Shown: positions 24,389-32,544 of the stretch, in pieces | How positions within the stretch are numbered: position 1 is the first letter of the stretch | Layout: each line of letters begins with the position of its first letter | Origin: CAZGRP01 sp964527995 | GTDB lineage: Bacteria; Zhuqueibacterota; Zhuqueibacteria; Oceanimicrobiales; CAZGRP01 | Direction: 5' to 3' | Length of the DNA stretch: 42,826 nt | Assembly (NCBI GenBank): GCA_964527995.1 | Contig: CAZGRP010000032.1 | Coordinates: forward strand, 1-42,826 | Notes under the pieces: model-generated | Told to the model about the DNA's origin: nothing | Seen by the model: only the letters and a program-made list of their open reading frames with translations | The model's database searches: none | Program-made: the position numbers and the translations under genes

Positions 24389-24823
24389 AAGCACTCCATT
24401 GTCGGCACTGGCTTCGGGGTACCGTTCATGGCCCTGAGTCCGTTTGTTTACGGCCAGATGCTTGGTGAGAAAATCAAGCGCCACAAGGTCGACTGCTGGC
24501 TGGTCAACACCGGCTGGAACGGCGGCCCGTTCGGAGTCGGCGAGCGCGTCAAGATCGCCTACACCCGCGCGATGGTGCGGGCGGCCTTGAGCGGTGAGCT
24601 GGCGAAGGTACCGATGAAGCCCGATCCGATCTTCGGCGTGTTGGTGCCCGAGGTATGTCCTGGCGTGCCCACCGAAATCCTGGCGCCGCGCAACACCTGG
24701 TCCGACCCGCAAGCCTACGACGAGCAGGCCCGGAAGCTCGCCCGCATGTTCCAGGAGAATTTCAAGCAGTTCGAGGAGAGTGTAAACGAAGAGTTGAAGG
24801 GCGGCGGGCCGAGGGTGGAGTAG
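24389..24823 (+). pseudogene. 3' fragment of pckA (second copy)
   Basis: In frame after the antitoxin stop. Codons from about 24389 read HSIVGTGFGVPFMALSPFVYGQ, clearly PckA (compare STCFGAPFMALHPTVYSK of the intact gene) but diverged; from 24458 the sequence is identical to pckA through the stop. There is no P-loop or substrate site and no ribosome site before ATG 24428, so it is a remnant. The diverged head suggests that it came from a different pckA and was homogenised with the local gene. Confidence 0.88.
24458..24821 (+). repeat. 364-bp direct repeat, copy 2
   Basis: Second copy of 23125-23488; together they flank the 969-bp PIN cassette segment. Such long perfect repeats allow excision of the segment by homologous recombination. 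Confidence 0.92.
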
Positions 24824-24942
24824 GGAGATCCGCGGAACAGTCGGCTTCCAGCGGAAGATGCCGGGCAAAGCTGCCTCCATGTGCTTGATTTGAACATCCT
24901 CGCCAGCGTTTTTCTCATCCCGCGCGGAGAGAGCCTCGAAAT

Positions 24943-24968
24943 AGAGCGACAGGCTGACCTGTCGCTCT
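24943..24968. repeat. Perfect 11-bp hairpin in the pckA'-hydrolase spacer
   Basis: agagcgacagg-ctga-cctgtcgctct. Only a poor U run follows (tcattat), so it is at best a weak plus-strand terminator. The rest of 24824-25085 has no supported gene on the plus strand. Confidence 0.6.
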
Positions 24969-25085
24969 TCATTATCATCCCAATCCGTCCCGGCCTGAAG
25001 GAGCAGGAACGCATATCTTTCTGAACCGTCGAGCCCGTCTGCGCCTGGAGAAGCGCTGAACACTCACCTGAGAAAGGAACAAGGA

Positions 25086-25736
25086 ATGGCAATGGCCAGA
25101 ACATTCGCACCTTTCGTTCTTTCAAGCCTGATCGCGGTGCAGGCATGGGCGCAGCCTGCGCTTCAGTTCGCTGATCTCGGGGATTTCCCCCTGGAAAACG
25201 GAGCCGTCATCCAGGACTGCCGCATCGGATACCGCACTTTTGGCGAACTGAATGCTGAGAAATCCAACGCGATTCTGTATCCAACCTGGTTTGGTGGGAC
25301 CTCCGAGAACCTGTCGAGTCTGATCGGGCCGGGGAAGCTCGTGGCCAGGATCCAGAGCCTCGCGATGCAGACACCTCAGTACCGCGTACGTCAAACCTCG
25401 CGCAAAGCCTTTCCCACCTTTCTTGCAACCATCGATTCCGTCTACGCCACGGTTTTTGTAACGGACAACTGGGCCAGCCAACTGAAGGCCATGATGGCGC
25501 ACGATGTCTCGGCTCCCTTTGGCGGATCCCTGGAGAAGGCCGCCGCCGTGGTTCGGGCGGAGTTGCTTGTCATCGTTGCGACCCAGGATCATGTTGTCAA
25601 CCCACGACCGGCACTGGAATTTGCCCGCCTGGCCGGCGGGGAGATCCTGAGGCTGAATAGTGACTGCGGGCATCTGGCTGTCGGGTGTGAGATGCAGAGG
25701 GTTGTGGAGGCGGTCGCGGAGTTTCTGGAGAGGTAG
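25086..25736 (+). pseudogene. MetX-like alpha/beta hydrolase with internal deletion
   Basis: 216 residues with a signal peptide (FVLSSLIAVQAWA). Residues 35-80 (IQDCRIGYRTFGELN, FGGTSENLSSLIGPGKLV) match the front of homoserine-acetyltransferase-like hydrolases, and 95-216 (TPQYRVRQTSRKAFPTFL, VATQDHVVNPRPALEF, SDCGHLAVGCE) match the back, with the Asp and His of the triad. The roughly 100 residues that should hold the GxSxGG nucleophile are missing, with the frame kept. Full members are near 320-350 residues. It keeps a ribosome site (GAAAGGAAC AAGGA). It is most likely inactive as a hydrolase. Confidence 0.75.
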
Positions 25737-26142
25737 ATGTGGGCACGTCGGCGGCGTCAGCACTTCAGACGCCCGTCAGAAATTCATGCATTCAATACCT
25801 TGGTTTTCAACGAAAAAGAACAGGTGCTCACCATTTGTGACCACCTAACAGGAACTATGGTACTCCATTTCTTGCTGAACCCGCCGACTAACCGACCGGA
25901 GTCGTGGCGGGCTTTTCTGAAAACTGATGTTTCGTATACGAGTACCTCTTAAGGCCGCTTTGTAAGCGGATTCAGCGGATAGTGCGGATTGCTCTGCGTC
26001 TCTTCCAATACACAACTGCATATTCCGGCTAGTCCCGTGTGCGCCTGCGGTCGAGAGGAGACCCACAAACCATTGGTCCTTGCGAGCAGCACTCGACCGT
26101 AATCGTTCTTTCAGCAAGAAACAGTCGCCCAGCCCCTGACGC
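25737..26142. other. Intergenic region without a supported gene
   Basis: Open frames here (for example minus 25845-26204) have no ribosome site, no recognisable domain and implausible composition. I see no tRNA or terminator. Together with the repeat element at 26143 it makes 661 bp of noncoding DNA next to the rearranged pckA region. Confidence 0.6.
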
Positions 26143-26291
26143 GTCGTTCTGAGTCCGGCGCAGCCGAACGAAGAATCTCTAGGTCGCATCGTACGCCGGG
26201 GCATGACCAGGGAGCCTGAGCTCCTTCAGTCGTGCGGGAGATGCCTCACGGCGGGCCCCCGCCGCAAAGGCGCGAACTCCTTCAGAATGAC
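26143..26291. repeat. MITE-like intergenic element with short inverted ends
   Basis: 149 bp bounded by gtcgttctga and tcagaatgac, a 10-bp inverted pair with one mismatch. Inside are further partial repeats of the type ctccttcag (26221 and 26278). Similar 'TCATTCTGA...TCAGAATGA' intergenic elements are widespread in multicopy form in other genomes; copy number cannot be tested within this window. Confidence 0.45.
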
Positions 26292-26397
26292 AGGGTTGGG
26301 GACCACTTCCCCAAGGCAATGCTGTCAGGCAAGATGTCGCCTCCACATCGATCGTTTCATAGAAACTCCTGAGTTGTCTGCGAAGCCCCTTTCCTCC

Positions 26398-26883
26398 TCA
26401 CCCTACCTTATACCCAATCTTCCGCAAAAACGCCTTGCGCTCGGCGATCTCCTCGTCCCCTTCCACGCCCAGCGGGCTCTGGCCGTCCACCACGCCCAGG
26501 ATGGCCCGGCCCTGGTCGGTCTCGGCAAGTACCACTTCGACGCGATTGGCCGTGGCGCAGAAGATGCCCACCACTTCGGGTACCTGCTGCACCGCCTTCA
26601 GGACGTTGATCGGAAAGGCATTCCCCAGAAAAAGAATGAAGCAATGCCCGGCGGCGATCGCCAGAGCGTTCTGCTTCGCCAGCTCGATGAGTTTCTCGTC
26701 GGTCCCCGTCCACCGTACCAGGCGCGGCCCCGATGACTCGCAAAACGCCAGCCCGAACTCGATGCCGGGCACGGCCTGCACCAAAGCCTCGTGGATGTCC
26801 TCCACGGTCTTGATGAAGTGTGACTGGCCAAGAATGAAATTGAGGCCTTCGGGGTTTTCGATCCTGACCACTTTCAGTTCCAT
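26398..26883 (-). CDS. Adenosine-specific kinase (DUF355 family)
   Basis: 161 residues from ATG 26883, placed after GAGGAGGG and matching the family start MELKVVRIENPEG. Sequence follows the family along its whole length: GQSHFIKTVEDIHEALV, GIEFGLAFCESSGPRLVR, AGHCFILFLGNAFPINVLKAVQQVPEV, FCATANRVEVVLAETDQGRAILGVVDG. The archaeal prototype phosphorylates adenosine, but the family has no classical kinase motifs and is best known from archaea and thermophiles. It follows the URO-D-like gene by 66 nt on the same strand and may share its transcript. Confidence 0.88.
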   Translation of the reverse strand: MELKVVRIENPEGLNFILGQSHFIKTVEDIHEALVQAVPGIEFGLAFCESSGPRLVRWTGTDEKLIELAKQNALAIAAGHCFILFLGNAFPINVLKAVQQVPEVVGIFCATANRVEVVLAETDQGRAILGVVDGQSPLGVEGDEEIAERKAFLRKIGYKVG

Positions 26884-26949
26884 CTCATCCCTCCTCGCTC
26901 TAACCACTGAACAGTTCGGTGTTATTCAGGATTGGTAACCGCCATTCGG

Positions 26950-27948
26950 TTAATACGGCGCCAGCTTCAGAGCTTCATCGTACGCCGCCTCCACAACTTC
27001 CAGCGGCGAATCCTCCTGAAACATATGAGAAGCGGAAAAGACGAAGCCGCCACCAGGTTTCAAGATCTCGAAAACGCGCTGCACTTCAACGCGAATCTCA
27101 TCGGGCGACATCGCCGGCAGGGCTGTCACCGTGTCCAACCCGCCCATTACGGCCAGCCGGTCGCCGTAGTCCCGCCGGAAGGCAGCAAGATCGACACCCG
27201 CCGATTCTTGCAGTGGATGCACCGCATCAGCGCCAAGCTCCACCACACCCTCCAGCACAGCCGAGATGTCGCCGTCGCTGTGCAGGAGGACGGGCACGCC
27301 GCGCCGCTTCGCCGCCTCGATGATCGGCTTCGTCGCCGGGAAGATCAGTTCCCACCAGTCCTTCGGGCTGAACAGCAGAGTGTTCTGTTGACCCCAATCG
27401 TCCGACAGCTCGATGACGTCGACGCCGGCACGGATGACGTTCTCCACACATGCCGCACTCCATTCACCCAGACGTTGATACATTCTCGCCGCCTTATCCC
27501 GATCGAGGGCCATGTTCAGCAGGGCCTGTTCCAGACCCGGCAGACCGACCTGCCGTTCGAAAAGGAACTGCGACAGCTCGAACACACCCCAGACATGGGC
27601 AAACACAGCGCGGTCCCGTCGCTGTGCCAGGGCTTCTTCCACGGTCAGGAAGAGATCGCCATCACATGGAGTTGTAAGAATCTCCTCCGAGTAAGGATCG
27701 GTCCACGGCGCCTCGAGGAATGGGTCGAAGCTCTGCGCCCCCGGGAAGGAGCCACGACCAAAGGGGAACCTCGGCAGCACTGCCGTGACGATATCGATTC
27801 CGAATCGCTCGCAGAAGGCATCCACGGAGCCGTATTTTTGCTCCACCCGTTGGCGCACCGGTGGGTTCCACCCTGCGAATACATTCAGTGGCACACGGTC
27901 GGGCTGCTCGCGGCGGAAGGCCGTGAGAACGCGCTCTTTCGGAGTCAT
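26950..27948 (-). CDS. Uroporphyrinogen decarboxylase-superfamily protein (not HemE)
   Basis: 332 residues from ATG 27948 (GAGG 8 nt upstream; the frame extends to GTG 27975). Opening TPKERVLTAFRREQPDRVPL is the URO-D/methyltransferase superfamily signature; VIELSDDWGQQNTLLFSPKDWWELIFPATKPII and GADAVHPLQESAGVDL fill the barrel. Where corrinoid methyltransferases have a zinc motif HxCG, this protein has LLHSDGDIS, so the Cys ligand is absent. It is therefore neither a standard MtaA/MtbA enzyme nor HemE, whose substrate-binding arginines I do not see. Function unknown; it has its own promoter at 28057-28085. Confidence 0.8.
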   Translation of the reverse strand: MTPKERVLTAFRREQPDRVPLNVFAGWNPPVRQRVEQKYGSVDAFCERFGIDIVTAVLPRFPFGRGSFPGAQSFDPFLEAPWTDPYSEEILTTPCDGDLFLTVEEALAQRRDRAVFAHVWGVFELSQFLFERQVGLPGLEQALLNMALDRDKAARMYQRLGEWSAACVENVIRAGVDVIELSDDWGQQNTLLFSPKDWWELIFPATKPIIEAAKRRGVPVLLHSDGDISAVLEGVVELGADAVHPLQESAGVDLAAFRRDYGDRLAVMGGLDTVTALPAMSPDEIRVEVQRVFEILKPGGGFVFSASHMFQEDSPLEVVEAAYDEALKLAPY

Positions 27949-28056
27949 AGCAAAACCTCGATTCTGCTGAGTCACTTATCTGCCTGGAACAGTTGCGGCT
28001 TCGGATGGGAACCCACCCACGCCGGCCGGTACAAAGGCACTCTGCACGCACCGGCT

Positions 28057-28085
28057 AAGATAGCAAACCGGCCACTCGATGTCAA
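28057..28085 (-). promoter_or_regulatory. Promoter of the URO-D-like gene
   Basis: Minus strand TTGACA (28080-28085), 17-bp spacer, TATCTT (28057-28062); about 100 nt of leader before ATG 27948. Confidence 0.75.
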
Positions 28086-28243
28086 GCCGTGGCTTTGGCG
28101 AAGAGAGGGGATTGTAGCGTGATGCAGGGGTGTGTCTTTCAGGCGCCGGCAGCGCGGCGTGGTCGAGAAGGTCTACCTTCGGAATGACATGCGAAGCGGG
28201 CCATGTTCGACAACCCCGCTGGGCACAATGACGATGAGCCTAC

Positions 28244-31200
28244 TCAGGCCTGGGAGGTGACATTCATGGCCTGGAGGAATCTTGCCAGGCGCTCGAATTC
28301 AGAGGTTGCCTGGTCGATGAGCTCGGAGCAACGTTCCAGGGCACCGTCCCTGCCGGCCCGCTCCAGCAGGGAGGCCAGCTCTCTCAATCGATCGGCGCCG
28401 AGGTTCCCGGCCATGCCTTTGAGGGAGTGTGCGGCCTTTTCCAGCTTGCCGCCATCACCTTCATCCAGCGCCTGCCGCATCGTCCTCAGGTGCCGAGGCC
28501 CGTCTTCGAGGAAGATATCGAGAAGCTCTTGCAGAAACTCATCATCGTCGAAGGTCTGCCGGAGCTCTTGCAGCCGCGCCGGATTGAGCGGAGGATCGGC
28601 GACATCCTCGACTTCAACGACGACGGGCTGCTTCACCGCCGGGCGGTCAGGTGTTGTCCATCGAGCCACCGCCTCCAGGAGTTCCTCCGGCTGCACCGGC
28701 TTGGAGACGTAATCATCCATGCCGGCCTCGAGGCAGCGCTCACGGTCGCCCTTCATGGCACTGGCAGTCATGGCGATGATGGGCAGATGGACCTGGTCGC
28801 CCTCGTTTTGCCGAATCGCCCGGGTTGTCTCCAGGCCATCGAGCTCCGGCATCTGGACATCCATGAGGGCGAGATCGTAACGGCCGCGGCCCAGCTTTTC
28901 CAGTGCTTCCAGTCCGTTCGCCGCGACATCCACCTGGTAGCCGGCGCGGCGCAGAATCGCCGTGGCGACTTTCTGGTTGATGACGCTGTCTTCGGCAAGT
29001 AGGATTCGCCCTCGACGCTTCTGTTTCTCGCGAAGTGTGTGCTTTGTCACCAGATCCCGTGTCGTTGGTTCACCAACCATCTGATTGCCCTCCCGGGTCA
29101 TGACCTCAATCAATGCGTCGAACAGCTTCGATTGCTTGATCGGCTTCGTCAGGTAGGCCGAAAAACCAAGTTTCCGCAGCCGTGCGGCGTCGCCCCGGTA
29201 CCCGAGCGAGGTCAGCATGACCAGGAGGGTGCCGCGAAGCTTCGGGTCCGACTTGATTGCCTTGCCCGTGGCCTCGCCGTCCATGTCGGGCATCTGCATA
29301 TCCATGAGCACGAGGCGGAACGGATCGCCTGAATCCACAGCTTCGTGCAGCCTCTGCAGTGCCGTCGGGCCGTCTGCGGCCTCGTCCGTGCGGCAACCCC
29401 AGGAGAGGAGCTGCTGCCGCAAAATCATGCGGTTTGTTTCGTTGTCATCGACGATCAGAACGCGCAGGCCGCGAATATCGGCGGGGACCAGGTCGTCCGC
29501 GGCCGTTGCTTCCATCTCTCTTTCGAAGACCGCTGTGAACCAGAACAGGCTACCCTTCCCGGGCTCGCTGTCGACGCCGATTTCGCCCCCCATCATCTCA
29601 GCCAGCTGCTTTGAGATTGCCAGCCCGAGGCCCGTGCCTCCGAAACGACGCGTGGTAGAACCATCGGCCTGAGCGAAGCTCTCAAAGATAAGCGCCTGCT
29701 TGTCGTAGGGGATGCCGATGCCGGTGTCCCGCACCTCAAAGAGCACCGTAACGGTGTCGGTGTCCTCATCCCTGAGTTTTGCCTCGACCACCACCTCGCC
29801 TTCATCGGTGAACTTGATGGCGTTGCCAGCCAGGTTGACCAGGATCTGCCGCAGCCTGCCCGGGTCGCCGCGCAGAAGGGTGGGAACCTCTGGATGCACG
29901 TAGCAGGCCAGCTCCAGGCCTTTCTGAAAAGCCCGCGGCGCCAGCATTTCGGCCACGCCCTCGACGGTGAGGCGCAAATCGAACCCGATCGATTCCAGCG
30001 TCAGGCGTCCGGCTTCGATCTTGGAAAAATCGAGGATATCGTTGATGATGTCGAGCAAGGCATCGGAGCACTCCTGAATCGCCCGCACGTACTCGCTCTG
30101 CTCTCGGTCGAGCGCCGTCTCCAGCAGCAGTCCGGTCATACCGATGATGCCGTTCATCGGTGTACGGATCTCGTGGCTCATATTGGCCACAAACTCGCTC
30201 TTCAGCCGAGCCGACTGCCGGGCGGCATCGCGGGCTGTCACGAGTTCCAGGTTCTGCGCTTCCAGCTCCGCCGCCTTCTGTTTGAGTTGCTCCTCGAGTT
30301 GGGCGTTGGCAATGCTCATGCCGATGACAGCGCTCACCTGAAACATGGTGAGGCGCTTTTCCTCGTCGAGCTCAGCCGGGGGCTGCCAGCGGGCGAAGAG
30401 TAAGCCGACTTTCTTGTGACGGTTGTGGAGCGGCAGGCTCAGATGCCCCGCCTCCCAGACGAATCCGAGCTCGGAGGAGGGGCCGAGGCCGGCACCATTG
30501 CCCGGCTCCAATTCCCTGCGGCAGCATTCCTTTCCGCGGACGATCTCTGCCTCGATCTCTTCCCCGGAAAACTGATCACTCAACACCGACAGCTCTACCT
30601 GCTCGCCATCCTCGCCACAAAGTAGAATGCCGCCGCGCGCCTCCCCCGGACCACCCAGGTAGAAAACGATGGCATCCAAAGCCCGCTTCAAACGCTCGGA
30701 GAGCGGCTCGGGGCTTTGCAGCGCTTCGCCCACGGCCATGCGAACCGACAGGTTCTCGTTGGTGCGCCGCAGCGCTTTTTCGCGCTCGACCTCATGGGTC
30801 ACGTCCCGCTGTACGCCTACATACCCGACAAGCCGATCGGCGCGGTCATGCAGCGGAGCGATCGTCAATGCCGCATGATAGAGGGAGCTATCCTTGCGGC
30901 GACAGATCAAACGCCCCGACCAGACCTTCCCCCGGCTGACGGTTTCCTCCACGCTGGCATAGAACTCTTCAGGATGCTGGTCGCTCTTCAGCAGCAGAAC
31001 ATGCTTTCCGAGCACCTCCTCAGTCGAGTATCCGGTGATCTGGGTGAAAGCCGGATTTACCCAAAGGATGCGCCCGCGGGTATCGCTGACAACAATCGCC
31101 TCGGCCATCGATTCGGCCGCCCGGGCCAGTTGCCGCAGGTGCTTTTCCGTTTTCGAACGTTCGGTTACGTCGCGAACAAACAGGGTCAGGAAGCTACGGC

Positions 31201-32158
31201 GACCCGCCTGCACAGGTTGCACCGAAAGCTCGGCCGGAAACTCACTGCCGTCCACCCTCTGGAACACGGCCTCGACGCGTTTGCCGAAGATTTCTGACTG
31301 CCGCTTCTCGCGGAACTCTGCAAGCAAGGCACGGTGCTCGTCGCGGCGCTCTTCCGGGATGAGAAGATCGGTGTAGCTATGGCCAATGGCCTGCTCCCGC
31401 GGACAGCGAAACACTTGTTCAGCGGCGCAGCTGAACTCGACGATGAGGCCATCCAGGTCAACCATGAGGATCGCATCCAACGAACTTTGCAGCACGGCGC
31501 GCTGGCGAGCCTCACTGGTGCGGAGCGACTCCAGGCTGCGCTGATGCTCCGTGACATCGGTGGCCACCAGCGCCAATTGGCACGGCCGTCTCGACCTACA
31601 GGCAATGGGCTGCACGGCAAGCTGCAAGGTGCCGGGCCGGTCCCCCTTTCCAAAAAGCAAATCGGAGATCTCGACTCCTTCGCACGTCTTCACCGCCTGT
31701 TCCATGGCCGTGCGCACGCGCGCCCAGTCCCAGGGAAGCAGCAAGTCGAGCAAACGCCGACCGATGGCCTCCTCTCCCGAAAGACCCAACAAGCGCTCGG
31801 CCGCGGGGTTCCACGTGAACACGCGGCCAGACCGATCAAGGACGATCATGGCGACCGGGCTGGCTCGCAAAACCCTTTCATAGGTCCCCTCGTTCTCGCC
31901 TGAGGCCCTGCCCGTGCCCGCCTTCCCGTTGGACCGTGCCCCTCTTCCACCGGCTGCTTTCATCGACAGAAAGGCCAGTAGTGCGGATGCGAGATCCATC
32001 AGGTACAAGAGCGGATTCGTCTGGTGCAAGCCGACAAGGGCCGAGATGGATGGGCTCATATTGCTGCGGTGCAGTTCGAAACCCCACGCTGCAAGCAAAA
32101 AGCCCAGTCCAAGCAAGGAACCCAGGAATGTCCTGGAACGACAGGCGATGGTGCGCAT
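28244..32158 (-). CDS. Hybrid sensor histidine kinase: 2 TM, PAS x3, GAF, HisKA, HATPase, REC x2, HPt
   Basis: 1304 residues. Two hydrophobic segments (about 10-28, 46-67) with a short external loop, then PAS domains at about 93-205, 216-335 and 345-460, a GAF-like domain (465-620), a coiled coil (620-655), HisKA with His662 (NMSHEIRTPMNG), HATPase with Asn779 (NLAGNAIKF), DTGIGI and GGTGLGL, REC1 (Asp953, Lys1005), REC2 (Asp1100, SKP) and an HPt domain with His1244 (AAHSLKGMAGNLGA). All phosphotransfer residues are present, so it can relay His-Asp-His-Asp to a separate regulator not found in the window. REC1 lacks no core residue. The first PAS follows the membrane closely, so cytoplasmic sensing is likely. 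Confidence 0.93.
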   Translation of the reverse strand: MRTIACRSRTFLGSLLGLGFLLAAWGFELHRSNMSPSISALVGLHQTNPLLYLMDLASALLAFLSMKAAGGRGARSNGKAGTGRASGENEGTYERVLRASPVAMIVLDRSGRVFTWNPAAERLLGLSGEEAIGRRLLDLLLPWDWARVRTAMEQAVKTCEGVEISDLLFGKGDRPGTLQLAVQPIACRSRRPCQLALVATDVTEHQRSLESLRTSEARQRAVLQSSLDAILMVDLDGLIVEFSCAAEQVFRCPREQAIGHSYTDLLIPEERRDEHRALLAEFREKRQSEIFGKRVEAVFQRVDGSEFPAELSVQPVQAGRRSFLTLFVRDVTERSKTEKHLRQLARAAESMAEAIVVSDTRGRILWVNPAFTQITGYSTEEVLGKHVLLLKSDQHPEEFYASVEETVSRGKVWSGRLICRRKDSSLYHAALTIAPLHDRADRLVGYVGVQRDVTHEVEREKALRRTNENLSVRMAVGEALQSPEPLSERLKRALDAIVFYLGGPGEARGGILLCGEDGEQVELSVLSDQFSGEEIEAEIVRGKECCRRELEPGNGAGLGPSSELGFVWEAGHLSLPLHNRHKKVGLLFARWQPPAELDEEKRLTMFQVSAVIGMSIANAQLEEQLKQKAAELEAQNLELVTARDAARQSARLKSEFVANMSHEIRTPMNGIIGMTGLLLETALDREQSEYVRAIQECSDALLDIINDILDFSKIEAGRLTLESIGFDLRLTVEGVAEMLAPRAFQKGLELACYVHPEVPTLLRGDPGRLRQILVNLAGNAIKFTDEGEVVVEAKLRDEDTDTVTVLFEVRDTGIGIPYDKQALIFESFAQADGSTTRRFGGTGLGLAISKQLAEMMGGEIGVDSEPGKGSLFWFTAVFEREMEATAADDLVPADIRGLRVLIVDDNETNRMILRQQLLSWGCRTDEAADGPTALQRLHEAVDSGDPFRLVLMDMQMPDMDGEATGKAIKSDPKLRGTLLVMLTSLGYRGDAARLRKLGFSAYLTKPIKQSKLFDALIEVMTREGNQMVGEPTTRDLVTKHTLREKQKRRGRILLAEDSVINQKVATAILRRAGYQVDVAANGLEALEKLGRGRYDLALMDVQMPELDGLETTRAIRQNEGDQVHLPIIAMTASAMKGDRERCLEAGMDDYVSKPVQPEELLEAVARWTTPDRPAVKQPVVVEVEDVADPPLNPARLQELRQTFDDDEFLQELLDIFLEDGPRHLRTMRQALDEGDGGKLEKAAHSLKGMAGNLGADRLRELASLLERAGRDGALERCSELIDQATSEFERLARFLQAMNVTSQA

Positions 32159-32189
32159 TGTATGACTTCCCCGGCTGAGAATGAAGAAA

Positions 32190-32270
32190 GGCTCTCGCTA
32201 CCTGAGCCCCCTGTTGCGGTTGGCTTGAGTCCCTTCGCCTCGGCAAGGCCGACGGCCCTCCATAGCCGTC
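32190..32270 (-). ncRNA. Structured leader candidate upstream of the hybrid kinase
   Basis: On the minus strand three consecutive hairpins: gacggc...gccgtc (32251-32270), gcct...aggc (32237-32249) and ggctc-aggtagcga-gagcc (32190-32208), ending 32 nt before the ATG at 32158. The AGGTAGCG loop and GGGACTCAAGCC segment distantly resemble parts of the c-di-GMP-I riboswitch but the diagnostic GCAAAGCC and GAAA tetraloop are missing. The remainder, 32271-32544, holds no gene or clear promoter that I can support. Confidence 0.25.
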
Positions 32271-32544
32271 TGCAAAAGACGTACGCGCCACGGCGGCATT
32301 GGTCGTATACCCGCAATCGGCCTCGAGAATGATGGAAGGAGGTTGCAGGATATCTAGGAAATCGACGGAGGAGGGGAAAACTTGAGAGAAGAGGGGTTCA
32401 CCAGTCACAGGCGTAATCTTCCGCACGCTGCAACCGGAGTAGCGCGGGCTTGACCGCAAAACGGCATTGGGTAGACGGCGCAGGACAACGACCACGCAAA
32501 CCGCGGCCTTCTCGAGGTCTACCTGCGGCCCATGTACGCAACGG

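Noticed and set aside
23125..24821. Transposon or integrative element with att sites
   Set aside because: No integrase, transposase or short target duplication; 364 bp is far too long for an att or target site.
24943..24968. Strong terminator after the pckA fragment
   Set aside because: The stem is perfect but no U run follows.
25845..26204. Minus-strand 119-codon frame in the spacer
   Set aside because: No ribosome site, no family, overlaps the repeat element.
26950..27948. hemE
   Set aside because: Only superfamily-level similarity; HemE signature residues and haem gene neighbours are absent.
26932..28122. 396-codon plus-strand frame opposite the URO-D-like gene
   Set aside because: Antisense of a recognisable enzyme and it spans its promoter.
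32190..32270. c-di-GMP-I riboswitch
   Set aside because: Lacks GCAAAGCC and the tetraloop; kept only as an undefined leader structure.
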